DNA from: Toxonevra muliebris
Lineage: Eukaryota; Arthropoda; Insecta; Diptera; Pallopteridae
Assembly (NCBI GenBank): GCA_963691655.1
Contig: OY829330.1
Coordinates: forward strand, 15,782,815-15,846,814
DNA length: 64,000 nt
Reading direction: 5' to 3'
The notes under the pieces were generated by a model. That model worked only from the letters and a program-made list of their open reading frames with translations, did no database searches and had not been told where the DNA came from. Positions 44,195 to 55,430 of the stretch are shown piece after piece. Each line of letters begins with the position of its first letter. Positions within the stretch are counted from its first letter, which is position 1. Made by a program: the position numbers and the translations under genes.

Positions 44195-44368
44195 TACGTT
44201 AGTACCTGAAACAGGACAGCTTTAATGGTTTGATCCAATATAGCTGATGTATTTATTCATGAAATGAAGAAAAGTCAAATGTAATAATATTATTAAAACT
44301 TCAAAAGCTATGTAAAGAGAAGCTGGGAGAAAATCTAAAAAATATCTTCCCAAAGCGATATTCATTAA

Positions 44369-44486
44369 CCCATTAAGGACGAGCGGGAACCAAAGTACAT
44401 AGATCAAGAAAGTAACTTGTTTTTGAACCTGGCTCAGGAACGGCTCAACGACAAGGTGCCATATGGCACCACTAGGCATTCCTGGG
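44369..44486. mobile_element. Short piggyBac-like MITE at TTAA
   Basis: CCCATTAAGGACGAGC follows TTAA (44365-44368), and the right end ...GGCATTCCTGGG precedes TTAA (44487-44490). TTAA duplication and CCC ends are piggyBac hallmarks, though the inverted repeats are poor beyond the first bases. The centre has the palindrome GGTGCCATATGGCACC. Confidence 0.55.
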
Positions 44487-44638
44487 TTAATATACATTAC
44501 TTTTAATGCACTAACAAATGTGATAATAAAAGACAAAACCAGTGAATACGGAAGCTCGGACTTTTGGCCGATGGATGTAAATCTTGCACCATGGCTTTTT
44601 CTCGTTTATACCATTATGCGACAATTTTCGGATCATCG

Positions 44639-46321
44639 AAATCAAACCGGACCGGAATATTTTTTTTTTAAAATATACCTATCCAATAGCAAAATCCTCG
44701 CTGGGTTTGTAATAGTTAGCTCTATTTTTTTTAAAATTATTTTTTGAGTTTTTGGACATTTTAAGGTTTTTCATATACTCCGATTTTGACTTATAAATCG
44801 ATTTTTTTTTGGATGTATACGATGTATGTCATCGTGATTCTTTTTAGAAAAGTCGTTTATGTACAAATAAACCCATTTTGTAGAGAACCTGTATCTTGAA
44901 ACGCAATTTTTGAGACCAAATGTTAGAAAAATAGTAATTTTTTGGAACTTTTTACTCTAATTCCGAAAATATTTAAAATTTCTTGCCACTTGTTCTGGCA
45001 AAAATGTATTAAAATTAACTAGAAAAAGTAATTTATAAAAAACCAATACTAAATTGAACTTAAATTTGGTGGAAAAGCGTTTTTTGTACGAAATTTTTTG
45101 AAAACTGTAGGAAAAGATTAAATAGATAAAAGAGAATTTTAGAAAAGTAGCACAGACTTTGTTTTATTTCGTTTTTTCTTGATTTTACTACAAAAAATAA
45201 ACTAGAGACGAGCTCTTTTGACAATAGGCCAGTTCCAACATCACTATTTGAATTATCTGATTCATCACCAGAGAATTCCATTCCTTCCAATTCTTCTTCT
45301 CCTTCATTTTCTCGTTCTTCATTTTCATTTTCTTCGTGTCGTATTGAAAAATATGTTTACTCCACCAACATGTTTCGACTAATATGGCATCTGGATCTCG
45401 TTTTCCTCTGTATCTGGATTGGATGACATTGCAGTTTGATGATAGCGCAGTCCCAGCTCACCTGATTCGGTCAACTGTCGACTGAAGTAGTCCAAATGGT
45501 GATGAAGGAAGTGAATTTTTAACGATATATGGACTTCAGTTTTGGAAAAAGCATCAAACATTCGTCGCACATATCCTTCATAGTTGGAAGAACGATGTTT
45601 GCTTAAAAGTCCAAAGATAATTTCTCTTATCGACGTCCATGCAACTATTTCATTGTCTACCAAGGCCTTGTCAAAGTGTTCAGACTTTACCAATTTCCGA
45701 ACATCAGGACCATTTAAGCAGAACGCCTGAAATATGAAATCGTTGCAATGTCGATTTTGATGAAACGAAATGTAACAGTCCGAACCAAAGCCGGGAACTG
45801 TAATTGTTTCGCCGAAATTGGCATTGTGTAAATGTACAATATTCTATTTTATTTCATATTTATCTAAAAATTCACGCCAAGAGTATCGATTTTTAGTAAA
45901 TTTAAAATAAAATTATTATTGTATATGTATAGAAATAGCGTCTTATCGCTTTTTGATTTTACATCAGTGATTCTAGGAAAAAGATCACGTAAACATAAGT
46001 ACTTCTTCTAGTATATTTTAATACACTTTTGCCAGAAGAAGTGGCGAAAAATTATAGATATTTTCGAAATTACATTAAAAAAATCAAAAAAAAAAAATGC
46101 CTTTTTTCTGAAATTTGGTCTCAAAAATTGCGTTTCAGGATATAGGTTATTTCCAAAATGGGTTTATTTGTACATAAACGACATTTCTAAAAAGAATCAC
46201 GATGACATACATCGGATACATCTAAAAAAAATCGAGCTAACTTTTACAAACCCAGCGGGGGTTTTGCTATTGGATAGGTATATTTAAAAAAAAAGTAGTC
46301 CGGTGCGGTTTGATTTTTGGT
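44639..46321. mobile_element. TIR transposon with ~270-bp inverted repeats and coding interior
   Basis: About 44639-44910 and 46100-46321 are inverted copies: 'ATACCTATCCAATAGCAAAA', 'GCTGGGTTTGTAA', 'GTATGTCATCGTGATTCTTT', 'ACAAATAAACCCATTTTG', 'AACGCAATTTTTGAGACCAA'. The left arm carries an extra ~50 bp. The interior of about 1.2 kb encodes, on the minus strand, a protein fragment at 45379-45840. The terminal bases and target duplication could not be fixed, so the superfamily is open. Confidence 0.75.
45379..45840 (-). pseudogene. Internal fragment of the uncharacterised repeat protein (same family as 8014-8464)
   Basis: The open minus-strand frame reads ...FCLNGPDVRKLVKSEHFDKA, then VAWTSIREIIFGLLS, NYEGYVRRMFDAF, HISLKIHFLHHHLDYF and GELGLRYHQTAM, then a stop at 45379. 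HISLKIHFLHHHLDYF corresponds to NMPPKMQFLFFPSNL, and LRYHQ to ERFHQ, of the fragment at 8 kb. A TTTCATATTTCAG acceptor-like site at about 45733 may start an exon there. An acidic EEEEN-rich stretch and a further DSDNSNSDVGTGLLS frame (45060-45290) follow downstream. It has no ATG and its ends are missing, so I treat it as a decayed product of the surrounding TIR element. Confidence 0.55.
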
Positions 46322-47100
46322 GTTGCACATATCTACCATTTTTCTTCAAAAGATCAATATATTTTTTTTTCCTGAGCTTCATCCAAAGTTTGCTACAAAT
46401 ACATTGCGAATTTAGACAGGAGAAATAACATATTTTTTTGTTACTACAAAAAGGCTGGAACCTTATGCATATTTGGTACCTCGTATGACCACTACAAACA
46501 ACAAAAATTTGAAATTTTATATTTTTCCATAAATAAGTCCCAAAACTAGCCAAAAACAACAATAATTATTTTATTTGAAGTTATATTTAAACAGGTTAAT
46601 GAACAAATGTAATCATCACAACAACAATGTATATAGAGACGGGCAAATCAGACGGCCGTTTCGGAATCCGCCACAATTCCTCATCAGTGATCTTAGTGAT
46701 AGTTCGTAATCTTTCAATATCCTATATAAGCTACTACTATTTGAAATCATAACCCAGAATTACGGATTTGATTCCCAATATCTTCACTGAATAGAGATAT
46801 TGAAAGAAACTACCACTACCGTTCTATATACTTATGTTTTAAATCTAGATGCTAATTTTCAAAGTCATGACTTAATAATTACTTTTGTTTTTGGTTAGTT
46901 TTTATTATTATCAATATAAAACGGATTGAAATTTTTGTATATAATTTTTTCTGAAAATCGAATTTTGGGAAACGAAAATCGATTTTCAACTTCCATGTGA
47001 ACACACTATAAGGCTGTAGCAAGAATATTCATTTGTTGCTAAGTAATCTTGTGCAAATAATATCCCTTTAAGTGTCTTATTGTCTAAACGATTTCTGTAC
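46322..47100. other. Stretch without recognised content
   Basis: No coding frame or repeat match was recognised. Confidence 0.4.
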
Positions 47101-49070
47101 TTAGTAGACACATCAACTTTAAAACAAAATTTGACAATGTTGGAAATGCTTTTGCCGAATTACCACGTATTATCTAGGAAATTGCTTTCCAAAAATAGTC
47201 AGCTGACGCAACGGGAATCTTTCTAAAAATTGTATCCAACGGAAACTCGCACTTGGCACATGTTTCATATGTGATGATGCCAATCATCACCGTAAGTACT
47301 GCTCAAATACATTGGTTCACTCTATTATCACGCTGTTATGGACGACAACGTTGCCCATGATAATAAGATAGCTGCTCAAGATTTAGGTTCCATGGGTTGG
47401 GTAAGCGTTGCGTATCTTTTGAATTCGAATTAGCGCACCTTATTTACAAAGTGTTTTTTTCTTTTCGATACCGGTAGTTTGGATAACTTTATATCAAAAT
47501 TTATAATATTGACTACATTCCTTTTTGGTTAATTAATAAAAACTAAATATTTAAGCATTAAAAAGTATTCCATATGATCTTACGGAACAAATTGAGTGTT
47601 ATTTGAAGATTCTTAATGAAATTAAATTCATCGAAGTTTATGTTGTACCGGATGACCTTCTGCCTGTCAATATCTTAATTGAATGAAAAATGCAAAATAT
47701 TCTTAGGGCTTTATATGCGTTGTAATGCTGCCGAACCAATTTTTAATAAATTCATTCCTTTGACTAATAAGCCGAATGATATAACTAAGACGAGGTATGA
47801 TTGTGATTTCAATGATAAGAGTTCAGAGAGAAAATCTTTCGATTCCTTCGGACATCGCTGAGTTATCTCGAGAGTTCTCTGCCACCATTGCTTGTAATTT
47901 TAAAGAAGTCGATCTCAAGATTGATTTCCGAATAGTAAAACGTCACGTTCAGGAGCTAAAGTCAATAATGATTTCAGTCTATCTCAAAGTCAGTCAGTCT
48001 TCATCAAATCCCAAAATTATGAAATGTGGATCAGGTTGACAAACGATGTGCCATTCTTCGGAACACCACTAGCATTGTCCTTTTCGGAGAAGAAGAAGTT
48101 AGAAGCAATAAGTTACATCAGACATAGTAATTCACCTCATCCCTCACCTAAAAGAAAAATGGGGAAACGCGTATGTGTGTGGACTACAGGGCTCTTAATA
48201 ATATAACGCAGTGCAACAAATTTTCAACTTTTATCTTATGCGCGAGATTTTCCAACGGTTTTTTTTTAGTAATTTAGGGTCGCTGATCTTGACTGCGTAC
48301 TCACAATAAGGGCTTGAAGTCGGAAAAATGGGTCTTCAGGGGCTATAAAGAAATTTCTTTATTTCAACAGATACGAAATTGATGTCTGAAGCACAGTGGT
48401 TAAACACAAAGAAGTTAACAATTTTTGAATATACAGTTTTAAGGTTTTAAGTCCCCTTTTTCGATAAATGGCCAATATTGTTTATATGTTTGTGTTTAAC
48501 AACTTTGCTTCAGACTTCATATACATATCTGTTGAAATAAAGAAATTTCTTGATAGCCCCTGAAGACCCCATTTTCCCGTATTCAGCCCATATTGTGAAA
48601 GAACTAGATTTGATGGAGAAAACTGAGTATGCAGTCGTGATCAGCGACCCGAAACTACTATCAAACCGTTTGAAAACCTAGCGCATAAAATGTTTGTTGC
48701 ACTGTGTAATTTACTGTTAAGAACAACTACCCACTTTCGTTAATTGAAGATTGTAATTAAATGGAAAAAATACTTTATAGTACTTGACCTTAAAAGCGTG
48801 TTGAATCAAGTGAAAGTATACTTCATTTGTCAACCCAAAAATTCAATATTCAATTGAATTCTAATGAATGCGTTTTAGTTTGGAAAATGCTCCTTCAGTC
48901 TTTCAGTACCTTAATTCACTTGTACTTAGGTTTATTCAAAGGGCATTCGTCCTGGTAGGCAACATCTTTAAGATATTTAAAATTATCCTATGCCTAAAGA
49001 CCACATCAGCTGTGCTCATTCATTGGTCTAAGCTCTTACTTCAAAAATATTATCTCGGGGTTTTCACATA
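47100..49070 (+). mobile_element. Second Ty3/Gypsy fragment, split by a TIR element
   Basis: The plus strand carries a protease-like FLFDTGSLDNFISKFI (about 47460-47510), an inter-domain region (47797-48039), an RT N-terminal part ending KMGKRVCVDYRALNNI (about 48080-48204) and, after the inserted element at 48207-48706, TVKNNYPLSLIED and RFSLENAPSVFQ (to about 48905). It is heavily frameshifted. Orientation and motif spacing indicate a different, older Gypsy copy than the one at 36.4-39.7 kb. Confidence 0.7.
48207..48706. mobile_element. TIR element, family G, 500-bp copy inside a Gypsy RT
   Basis: The ends CGCAGTGCAACAAA and, inverted, CACAGTGCAACAAA are flanked by TAA (48204-48206 and 48707-48709). 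The inverted repeats run for about 80 bp: TATGCGC, 'TTTTC(C/A)AACGGTTT', GGGTCGCTGATC. It interrupts the Gypsy RT between DYRALNNI and TVKNNYPL, which fixes both borders. It shares its terminal 12 bp and the GTCGCTGAT block with 22602-23536, but its centre differs and lacks the 160-bp repeats. Confidence 0.8.
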
Positions 49071-51869
49071 AATTCAGCCCTCTTTATAAACTTCTGAAAG
49101 AGTGTGCAACATTTAATTTTGAAAGAGGATGTAACATTTAATTTTGACATAGAGTATTAAGTAATATATGTTTATATGCATACACTACATAATGATTGGC
49201 AACAATATTTTTTTTATTTATTTATTTGCTGAGTTTTTGTTTCATAGTACAAAACACTTGGCATATTTTATCCTAAATATTAGGGGTCTTCATTTCATCT
49301 TGTATTTGTAGTGCTTGCCACACGAAAAACAAGTATTTTTGAGAGAAATTTTTAAGTAATTAAATTTTAAAACATTCATATACAAAATAAGCTTTATAGT
49401 TTATGGGTGGTTTTTTATTTATATGGGGGATTTCATCCTAAGTGAACCCACTTTTAAAATCGATCGTCATCAAACTTCCATTAAGTTTAGTTCTATTGGG
49501 TTATAGCTACCACACCGAGAACGAGATCGGGCAAAAACTAGCCTAGTTAGAAGTAGAGGTAAAATTTTGACATTTTAGCCAAACAGCCCCTGTTTCATTT
49601 TAGCCAAACAGCCCCTGTTTTCATATTGCATTTAGAAAATGTTACATAACACGTTTTCGGCAGATTTTTATTCAAACTTTTGAAAAAAAAAAGGAAATTA
49701 AAAAAAAAAACCAAACTTTGCCATTTTTTCAAAAGGGAATTTTTTTAGGTCTTTTTCTTTGAAAACTTTGAGGTCTAAAAGTGTGCAAGTTTGAGACCGA
49801 TTGATTTTAAAAATGGGTTCCTTTGAGATGAAATCCACCGTATATCTTTTTTCATATTCGAAAACACTTACACATAACATTACAAGGTTTACTAGAAATG
49901 AAGACTCCTATTTGTATTTTGTTATTATTATCACCTGCAGGCTTGGTGAGAAATTTCCATTGCCATATGTAGGTGAATTCGATATAGAATCATGTGATAT
50001 ATTCCTGTACACAATCATAGTAAATATTATTGGTTAAAATGTAGTTTGAATTATTATTTATTTAGCGTTTAAAACATGTACAAATTTTTTTAAATACGAA
50101 TATATTTTATTGGAACGTATGAAAAAATGTTTAAAAAAGAGTACAGATAAAAATTTAATTAATTATAAAATTGGAAAAAAATATTAGAAAATAGCAGAAA
50201 AGTCAAAAACTTGTTTCTATATAATTAAAAGATTGATGCATTAATATATGTACGTGACATTTTGCACAACAGGCACAACGTTTTATTTTTAGTAAACATT
50301 TAGGGGATGCGACGCCGAAAAATACACATTTTGAATACCCTAATTAATCTTTAATAGTGTTGATACTTTTATTTTTTTCCAAAAATATCGATACTCGTTA
50401 CTGGCTCTATTTAGGAGTTTTTTTTGTAAGGAGAATCCGAATCTCATGCCTTTTTCTTGAAAAACTGTGGGAAAAGTTACGGTGAAAACGTTACGGAGAA
50501 ACGACGCATAAATACTACATGCTAGATCTAAGGTGAAGCAATGTTTCACATAAGTTTTCTCTCTAAAGAATTAGGTGGGGTCACTAAACAACAAAACAAT
50601 CGCTGTTCCTTGTTTCTAAGGGAAAATAGGTTTCTTACGTTGTACCTATGGTGCAAAAAAAAACGAAAGTGCACATAAAAATAATTGAAATTAATTTGTT
50701 ATTTATATCATCCTCTTTTAGCTTGGAGAAATCCCATTCGCATTTTTAAAATTTTAAAATTGCGCAATGTACTATTAATATATTATTGTGTATAAAAATT
50801 TATTATTATTATTTATTTATTTACAAAAATCAATTCTATAAATAAACTTAAGAAACTAGGCCCTAACTACGATGGTCTTCAGCCCATATAAAAATTTAAA
50901 ATTTGAGAGTTAAGAGAAATATGAATTAATACCTGCTTCCACTAAGTGCTTCATATGATAACGAAAATCCCACCTCACCCGTAATTGAAAGGTTTAGGTA
51001 AAGCTACATTTTTAACTTGCAAGATTACAAGTTTGAGTTTTATTTTACGATATTCCCATCCCTAAAACGAAATATATCGAGTACTTACTCGCAAAGCGAA
51101 TTTAACATGGTGATAGCAGTATTACAAGACAATGACAACACACAGCTTTGTTGTTACCAAGAATCTTGATTTTCAAAAACACAAGAACGAATGAAAAAAG
51201 ATTTTGACATTTTATTAACTTCTTCATCAGAATTGACGCTGCTATCACCTATCATAATTTCGATATGCTTACTAATCTTGTTAAATCTGTTGAAACATAA
51301 TCTTTCCGTTTTTACATATGAAATTAAAAAACAAATATTAAGACAAATAAAAGTGGGATTCGATTCGCGCAAATATTTAATAAAAATTATTCCTTACGGA
51401 AAAATTCTAAAGTTATATGTCGATTGACAAAAGCCTTGTTATAAACGAGTATCGCCGAAAAAAAATATTGTGCGTGCCATACAAATTAAAATTAATTGGT
51501 TCAAAGTATAGTATTAGATATATATAAAAGATGGTGATATTTGATAAATTTTAACATATTTTTATATAAAAAAAGCATGTGATAGAATATGATAAAACTT
51601 ACCTTTGAGCAATTTTATTGAATAGAAAATATGTCAGTGGTTCATTTAACTTGAGACAACTTAAAATCGAATAATTCAGAAAAAGTAGTTGAAGTATATA
51701 ATGGCAATTGTAAAACTCATGCTTGCTTTTCTATTGCTTTGCTCAAAACCTGGTACAGAATGTGAAGTACGCAGCGGACGGAGAAAATGTAGCGGAGCGA
51801 ACCATGAAGCACGACAAATAAAAATATGAAACGGAATGTGCACCCCTGAAGCCCATATTTATTGTAATT
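49071..51869. other. Long stretch with minor repeats only
   Basis: No gene is recognised. Two details stand out: a pair of inverted segments at about 49428-49500 and 49780-49850 (GATTTCATCC.../TTTTTAAAATCAATCGG...), and a 25-bp direct duplication containing ATTTTAGCCAAACAGCCCCT at about 49572 and 49597. The remainder is AT-rich. Confidence 0.4.
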
Positions 51870-52036
51870 GTGGCTGTTCACACTGCCGCAAGCATGAATG
51901 TCTGTCTGAAAGAGAGAGGTAAAAAAAAATGTAGTGAGAAAGAGGTAGAAATTCGCCTGTCTTTTTCTAACTACCTTTTTTTTCTACCTCTATCTTTCAG
52001 ACAGGCGTTCATGCTTGCACCCGTGTGAACAGCCAC
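51870..52036. mobile_element. MITE with GTGGCTGTTCACAC ends
   Basis: GTGGCTGTTCACACTGCCGC and the inverted right end GTGGCTGTTCACACGGGTGC continue into CAAGCATGAA and CTGTCTGAAAGA on both arms; the arms are about 50 bp. Inner AGAGGTAAAAAAAAA/TTTTTTTTCTACCTCT pairs make almost the whole 167 bp foldable. A shorter relative is at 18488-18567. Confidence 0.75.
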
Positions 52037-52221
52037 ATTAGAAACACACACAATTTTTCTTCACATTTTTGCATTAAGAGTGCTTTAAATTTATTATTTG
52101 ATTATTTAAAGGAAGGACGATTTGAAAGACAGGCACTGCGACTTATAAGATCTATTGTACCAAAGTCCTAAGTTGTAAAAGAAAGAAAGGAAGAGATAAA
52201 GAAAGATAGATAAGAAACATA

Positions 52222-52530
52222 CCCAAGCTGAGAATCGAACTCGAATCTCCAGAGACAAGAGTCTGGCACTCTGCCACTAGACCACAGTGGCGATGGTTGG
52301 ACCTACAGTTTAACGCCGATTCCGAACGGCTGTGTGTTAATTTTTTATCAGCTCGGTAGTTTTGTCATTACCAACCAAGGTGTATACTTGTACACTTTCT
52401 TATAATTCTCATATATATAAACTTCATATCGATAGTGAATATAAGAAGTTTATGAGAATTAACCACCAGACCAAGACGGGAATCGATCCCGCAACTTTCT
52501 GGGTGAAAGCCTGTGCTTTAAATTGCAAAC
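52222..52530 (-). mobile_element. tRNA-derived SINE, copy 2, with two tRNA-like modules
   Basis: On the minus strand the head has a CTTTCACCCAG anticodon-arm-like segment and B box GGATCGATTCC (52479-52489), as in copy 1 at 14761. The shared body follows (TGGTTAATTCTCATAA, 'TTATATTCACTATCGATATG', GGTCCAACCATCGCC). Then a second tRNA-like unit appears at about 52222-52291 with A box TGGTCTAGTGG and B box AGTTCGATTCT. Copy 1 has a different 3' part after GGTCCAACCAT. Neither unit looks like a functional tRNA. Confidence 0.7.
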
Positions 52531-53078
52531 CAATTAATTTTTTTTACAAGTTCTTCCAATTTGTTTTATTTCGGTAATCAGCTGTTATGCTTGAAGAGCT
52601 ACAAAGTTGAAAAGTTCTTACTTTGCCCTTAATATTTAGCTTCAGCGGCAGCTAACAGTTTAGTAAAGACCGAGTTCTCTTCGCTCTCTTAAATTGAGAA
52701 CGCAAAAACTTCATATACAAAAGAGAGTACATATAGCGCACTCGATGAATGAATCCGCCTTAGACTGATGTTACACGATTAGTTTTACGTCGGTACGAGT
52801 AACTACAAGTAAATATCGATAAATTTTCGAGTACTGAGTAATTTTTGTACTCGATACTTTCAAACGAGTATTTACTTGGGATTGAGAAAATCACATGCGT
52901 ATTTACTTGCAACTCATATTTATTGTAAAGTTGAGAAATTAAAAAGTTTTGCAATATGAAAATAATTTTGTGTACTTGACAAATCAACTCTGCAATATGT
53001 AAAATTATAGTTTTCTAGTAAAACTACGTCCTAAATGCAACCCTATGATATCATGTTTTTTCTTTTGTTTATTCTCAA

Positions 53079-53364
53079 CCCTGGAAGTACATTCCTTTTT
53101 TTGATATGTAAAGGTCATGCTTCGTCGAAACGACGACGGCATTATTCAAAGCGGTCACACACATGACCTGTAAATCTAGAACTTAGAAAGTTGATTGTTT
53201 CCCATTATTTGGTTAATTTATCATATTGAAAACAACAAAGAACATTTCTTTTTAATAACATTTATTCATAAATCAAATGTTTACCAACTCTTACTTAGAA
53301 AATAAAATTTTAAAGCGTAAACTTGCATCGTCGTAAACATTCGACGATGCATGTCCTTCCAGGG
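53079..53364. mobile_element. piggyBac-like MITE
   Basis: The left end CCCTGGAAGTACATTCC and inverted right end CCCTGGAAGGACATGC match at 13 of 16 bases. TTAA follows on the right (53365-53368), and TCAA, a one-base change, precedes on the left (53075-53078). Length is 286 bp with an internal CGTCGAAACGACG palindrome. No coding sequence. Confidence 0.65.
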
Positions 53365-53606
53365 TTAAACGATGAAAAAAGAGATGGGCATGTATATGAA
53401 ATACACTTCTACGTAAAAGAACAGAGATAGATGTGTACTTGCGCAAAATGTTAAAGTACCGTTTGATTTGAACGGTGAAAATTAATGTAATTGCGAATGT
53501 TTAAGTGTTGTGAAACACAAAATAAAATTTATAAAAATTAAAAATGCCACACATTTCAAAAATTTAGAGGTATTTTGAGAAAAAATAAATTATCGCAACT
53601 TGCAAA

Positions 53607-53752
53607 CAGTGTGGCCAGCTTTTGTTTTTCAAAATCCGCTAAAATGAAGAAAAAAACGCTTATTTTTTTTTTTAAAGCGCTTAATTTTTTCCTTATAAAA
53701 GTGTTCAACACAAATTTTTTTATATATTAAAAAGAAAATTAATTAAATACTG
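53607..53752 (+). mobile_element. hAT-like element, family E, left-end fragment
   Basis: It begins CAGTGTGGCCAGCTTTTG and runs to 'TTAATTAAATAC', where family E similarity ends. CTTGCAAA precedes the start as the possible target duplication. Confidence 0.7.
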
Positions 53753-53932
53753 TAACGGTGCTGTTTATGATTATCATGATTATTTATATTTTATTCATAG
53801 GTATGCTTATCAATGTTCATTCTATGTTAATTTTTATGTTTTATGTTAATATTCTCTGCAAACATTTTATTAATGTAATTATTATTTTTGCCATCACTGT
53901 AATGCACAAAGAGAGATCACTCAATTTAAGGC

Positions 53933-54590
53933 CACCTTCTGGTCTAAATTTTTCAAAAAATAGATTTTTTTTTTATATTTCAAAAGTATAGACTTTTAAT
54001 AGTATTCTGTAACAATATTTCCAGTATTTCGACTTCTACAGCCTATTTAGCTGGTGAAAGAGCCGACTGAAGTTTAAACTCATCTATCTCGAAACTATAT
54101 TTTTCTGCACGTGGGACACAAAAAACAAAAACTACTCGACCGATTCAAATTTTACTATATTATTTAGAAAACCAGTGCTTATCGCAGGAACTAAAAAAAC
54201 TTTCTACGTTGAATACTTCTTACTTTTTACATACAAAAAGTAGTGAAAAACGGTCTGTTTTCGTAAAGTAAATTTCAACAACGCGCCATTTTGTAAATTT
54301 TTTTTTTCATTTTAGTTCCTGCGATAACTACATTCATACCAATTGTAAACACTTTTTTTTTTTTTTGAGATCAGTGGAAAATCCAAAACCTGTCCCACCA
54401 GCAAGATCCGTTCCGAAGAGGACAACTGTAACACCAATTTTAGTATACTTAAAATTATAATTTTTTCTTATTTTTGTATTTAATAAATATATCTGCAAAG
54501 TTTAAATACTATTGCACATTATTTCATTGAAAAAAAAAATAATCTTAAAAACTCGTCAAATTCAAGGGCGCTAGACCAGAAGGTCCTCTT
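53933..54590. mobile_element. Candidate TIR element (ACCTTCTGGTCTA ends)
   Basis: CACCTTCTGGTCTA at 53933 is inverted near 54575 as TAGACCAGAAGGTCC. A second inner inverted pair, TATCGCAGGAACTAAAA (54180) and TTTTAGTTCCTGCGATA (54313), is perfect over 17 bp. The interior is T-rich and non-coding. Only the short end repeat supports the outer limits. Confidence 0.5.
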
Positions 54591-54704
54591 AACCAATAAT
54601 TTGTTCATTTAACTGTTATTATTATTTATCACATTCTACTTCTTTGCATTACTCTAACTAGTACTTCAGACCATAATTGTAATTTTGTCATTAGGTGCGA
54701 CAGT

Positions 54705-55430
54705 AAAAAATACCTGGGAAATGATACTATTTTTCTTGTAGGTCTTATCGAGTAAAACAAGAATCTATGTGTGAAATTTTCCAAACACCCCCAAAATCTT
54801 GATTTACCGTTAAAAACCCGGTTTTGCGTACCTTTGCGCAACAACAAATTTCTTAACGGTTTTAGAAAGAAAAAACTTAGACCTTGCGAATGCTATATAT
54901 GTTTTTTAAGAAAACTTGAAAAATCTGTGTGTATTTGTCCTGCAAACACAATTTTTCACTTTTTTTGCCTTTTTCAACTTTGGCGATGTTTGTACACACT
55001 ATTTTATAAAGAAGCCATACTACTTATGGATTTTCTCTAAAAACTCGTTTATTAGCGAGTAAAACGCAAGTTTTTAAAAATCAGTAAGTAATTGACTGAG
55101 TTATTAAACTTTTTATAAAAACAAATTTTTCAAAAAAAAATACAATTTTTGGCCATTCAACTCAAAAATGTCTGCTTGACCGTGATTTTTTAAAATTCGG
55201 CATCATCAGTTTCTCATTTAACGTTTCTAAAACCGGTAAGATACTGGAAATCTGTTGATAATCAACAAAGTTACAGGCTTATAAGTGCTCAAAAGTACGC
55301 AAAACTTGTTTTTTTAACGGTAAATCAAGATTTTGGGGGTGTTTGGAAAATTTCACACATAGATTGTTGTTTTACTCGAAAAGACCTACAAGAAAAATAG
55401 TATCACTTCCCAGTTATTTCTACTTCACTA
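54705..55430. mobile_element. TIR element with ~120-bp inverted repeats
   Basis: Left arm 54705-54830 and right arm 55310-55430 are inverted and almost identical: ACTATTTTTCTTGTAGGTCT, ATCTATGTGTGAAATTTTCC, AAACACCCCCAAAATCTTGA, TTTACCGTTAAAAA. The outer ends are near AATACCTGGGAAATGATAC. Interior non-coding. No target duplication resolved. Confidence 0.7.

Noticed and set aside
44222..44536. 104-codon minus-strand frame that looks like a membrane protein
   Set aside because: Overlaps the Tc1 flank and the piggyBac-like MITE at 44369-44486; hydrophobicity comes from AT-rich sequence.
52222..52291. Possible tRNA gene on the minus strand
   Set aside because: Good internal boxes but an 8-nt anticodon loop and no acceptor stem; treated as a SINE module.
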